From the NCBI GenBank assembly GCA_041908765.1, contig JAYREU010000064.1, positions 1-60,927 of the forward strand: a DNA stretch of 60,927 bases, read 5' to 3'. The translations under genes and the position numbers were made by a program. Under the pieces are notes generated by a model. That model ran no database searches and was not told where the DNA came from. It was given only the letters and a program-made list of their open reading frames with translations. Each line of letters begins with the position of its first letter. Positions within the stretch are counted from its first letter, which is position 1. Source of the DNA: CAYUST01 sp041908765 (GTDB lineage Bacteria; Patescibacteriota; Gracilibacteria; Absconditabacterales; Absconditicoccaceae). Below are positions 60,341-60,927 of this stretch, in pieces.

Positions 60341-60763
60341 TCAATCCCAGGAAATTAATATCTTACACTTCTTGGTTTCGATGGTCACGAATGGACCCTC
60401 CTTGAAAGCACGGATTCTTCCTGTGGAAAGCTCCGCACTTACGAACTGTTCCTCTTTGATATCCACCGATACATCTTCACTGTCGTGAAAGATTGAAGAT
60501 CTAGTAGGCATGCTCGCAATGTGATTGCCCGGCAACCAAAAGTAGTGGTTCATACCGAAGCCGAATATATCGGCACTAGGAGAAGCATTCATCTTGATAT
60601 TTCTGAATTTATACAGTGCATTTTTGTAGATGACATGCGCAGTATACATACCAAGACTGCCGGCTACTGCTCTCTCCTGGTCAAGTTTATTGAAGAATGC
60701 TCTCGCCTGAGCGAAGGTCATTTGAAGAGGTTTTGCAGTGTTTTGTTGTTTTGTATTGGCCAT
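60341..60763 (-). CDS. Hypothetical protein, apparently ending at TGA
   Basis: 140 residues from ATG 60763. Basic N-terminus with a helix QARAFFNKLDQERAV, then a beta-rich domain. No family recognised. The frame meets TGA at 60341-60343, only about 18 bases before a strong terminator stem. Reading on as glycine carries the frame through the stem and T run with no stop before the end of the likely transcript. Its six or so glycines are never TGA. I treat TGA as the end. The leader resembles that of the 37626-38309 gene. Confidence 0.55.
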   Translation of the reverse strand: MANTKQQNTAKPLQMTFAQARAFFNKLDQERAVAGSLGMYTAHVIYKNALYKFRNIKMNASPSADIFGFGMNHYFWLPGNHIASMPTRSSIFHDSEDVSVDIKEEQFVSAELSTGRIRAFKEGPFVTIETKKCKILISWD

Positions 60764-60849
60764 TTTCAAATTTTTTTAGTTTAATGATGGGAATTTCTAA
60801 AAACAAAAGAAACTGGATATAATAGGATATTTACACCTATTTAGATCCA

Positions 60850-60927
60850 ATGAAGACAAGAAAGCACATTACTGAGTGAGAAAGGTGGAAAATACACACA
60901 CTCCTGGGAGAATGATATGATCAGGAA
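60850..60927 (+). CDS. IS30-like transposase, N-terminal part (runs off the window)
   Basis: 26 codons from ATG 60850 to the window end, two of them TGA (Gly). The sequence MKTRKHITEGERWKIHTLLG, then EGYDQE, matches the helix-turn-helix start of IS30-family transposases (pattern ...ERxKIxxLLxxGYxQ...). TGA use shows the element is adapted to this code. The left end of the element was not identified. Confidence 0.55.

Noticed and set aside
1..60927. Reading TGA as tryptophan (table 4)
   Set aside because: TGA falls at conserved glycines (S16, Walker A, HQGID, SHLGH), and tryptophan is already encoded by TGG in these genes.

Overview
Read with the standard code, almost every accessory gene in this window breaks into pieces at in-frame TGA. 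Read with TGA as glycine (translation table 25), the pieces join into full-length proteins. TGA then falls on expected glycines in ribosomal protein S16, a CopA ATPase, VirB4, MurC, RpoB/RpoC and a reverse transcriptase. All but three of the assigned genes that finish inside the window stop at TAA or TAG. This points to the Gracilibacteria/Absconditabacteria branch of the Patescibacteria (CPR). Moderate-to-low GC, leaders with little Shine-Dalgarno sequence and promoters of the type TTGACA/TTGACT/TTGCAT - 16 or 17 bp - TATACT/TATAAA fit that picture. Coordinates below use table 25.

Layout. (1) 1-15.9 kb is mostly minus strand and holds three giant proteins of unknown role: a 1652-residue protein with an internal duplication, a 1059-residue protein, and a 1236-residue protein ending in an M23 (LytM) peptidase domain. 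A DUF559 nuclease gene flanked on both sides by palindromic repeats sits between the last two. (2) 16-18.6 kb carries tRNA-Ser(GCU), tRNA-Met(CAU), L33, S16, a pilin-like membrane protein and a peroxiredoxin. (3) 19-24.2 kb is a copper island: CsoR-type repressor with an operator-like inverted repeat, an HMA/TauE-SafE/cupredoxin fusion, a YVTN beta-propeller and CopA. (4) 24.2-28 kb has EF-G, a thioredoxin-like protein and GatC on the minus strand. (5) 28-34.2 kb has a VirB4 ATPase, a protein made of three fused VirB2-like modules, and a complete diversity-generating retroelement (DGR): template repeat, reverse transcriptase, Avd-like protein and a convergent target gene whose last 36 codons are the variable repeat. 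(6) 34.6-37.2 kb has an AAA_14/DUF4143 ATPase and MurC. (7) 38.4-55 kb is a long minus-strand run of housekeeping genes, in order of transcription L10-L7/L12-S2-membrane protein-EF-Ts-S6-S18-L34, then RpoB-RpoC-L27-L32-NusB-RNase III-SecF-SufS. (8) 55-60.9 kb has small secreted or anchored proteins, an anchored DnaJ-type zinc-finger protein, an anchored MsrA-MsrB fusion, a CPBP protease and the start of an IS30-like transposase.

The most interesting items are the DGR, where all 14 template/variable differences fall on template adenines; the DUF559 gene embedded in a dispersed palindromic repeat family; three genes that seem to end at TGA directly before a terminator in a genome that otherwise reads TGA as glycine; and low-complexity Lys/Ala/Pro extensions on RpoB and L27. 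Everything was read by eye from the sequence; family assignments rest on recognised motifs, not on searches.
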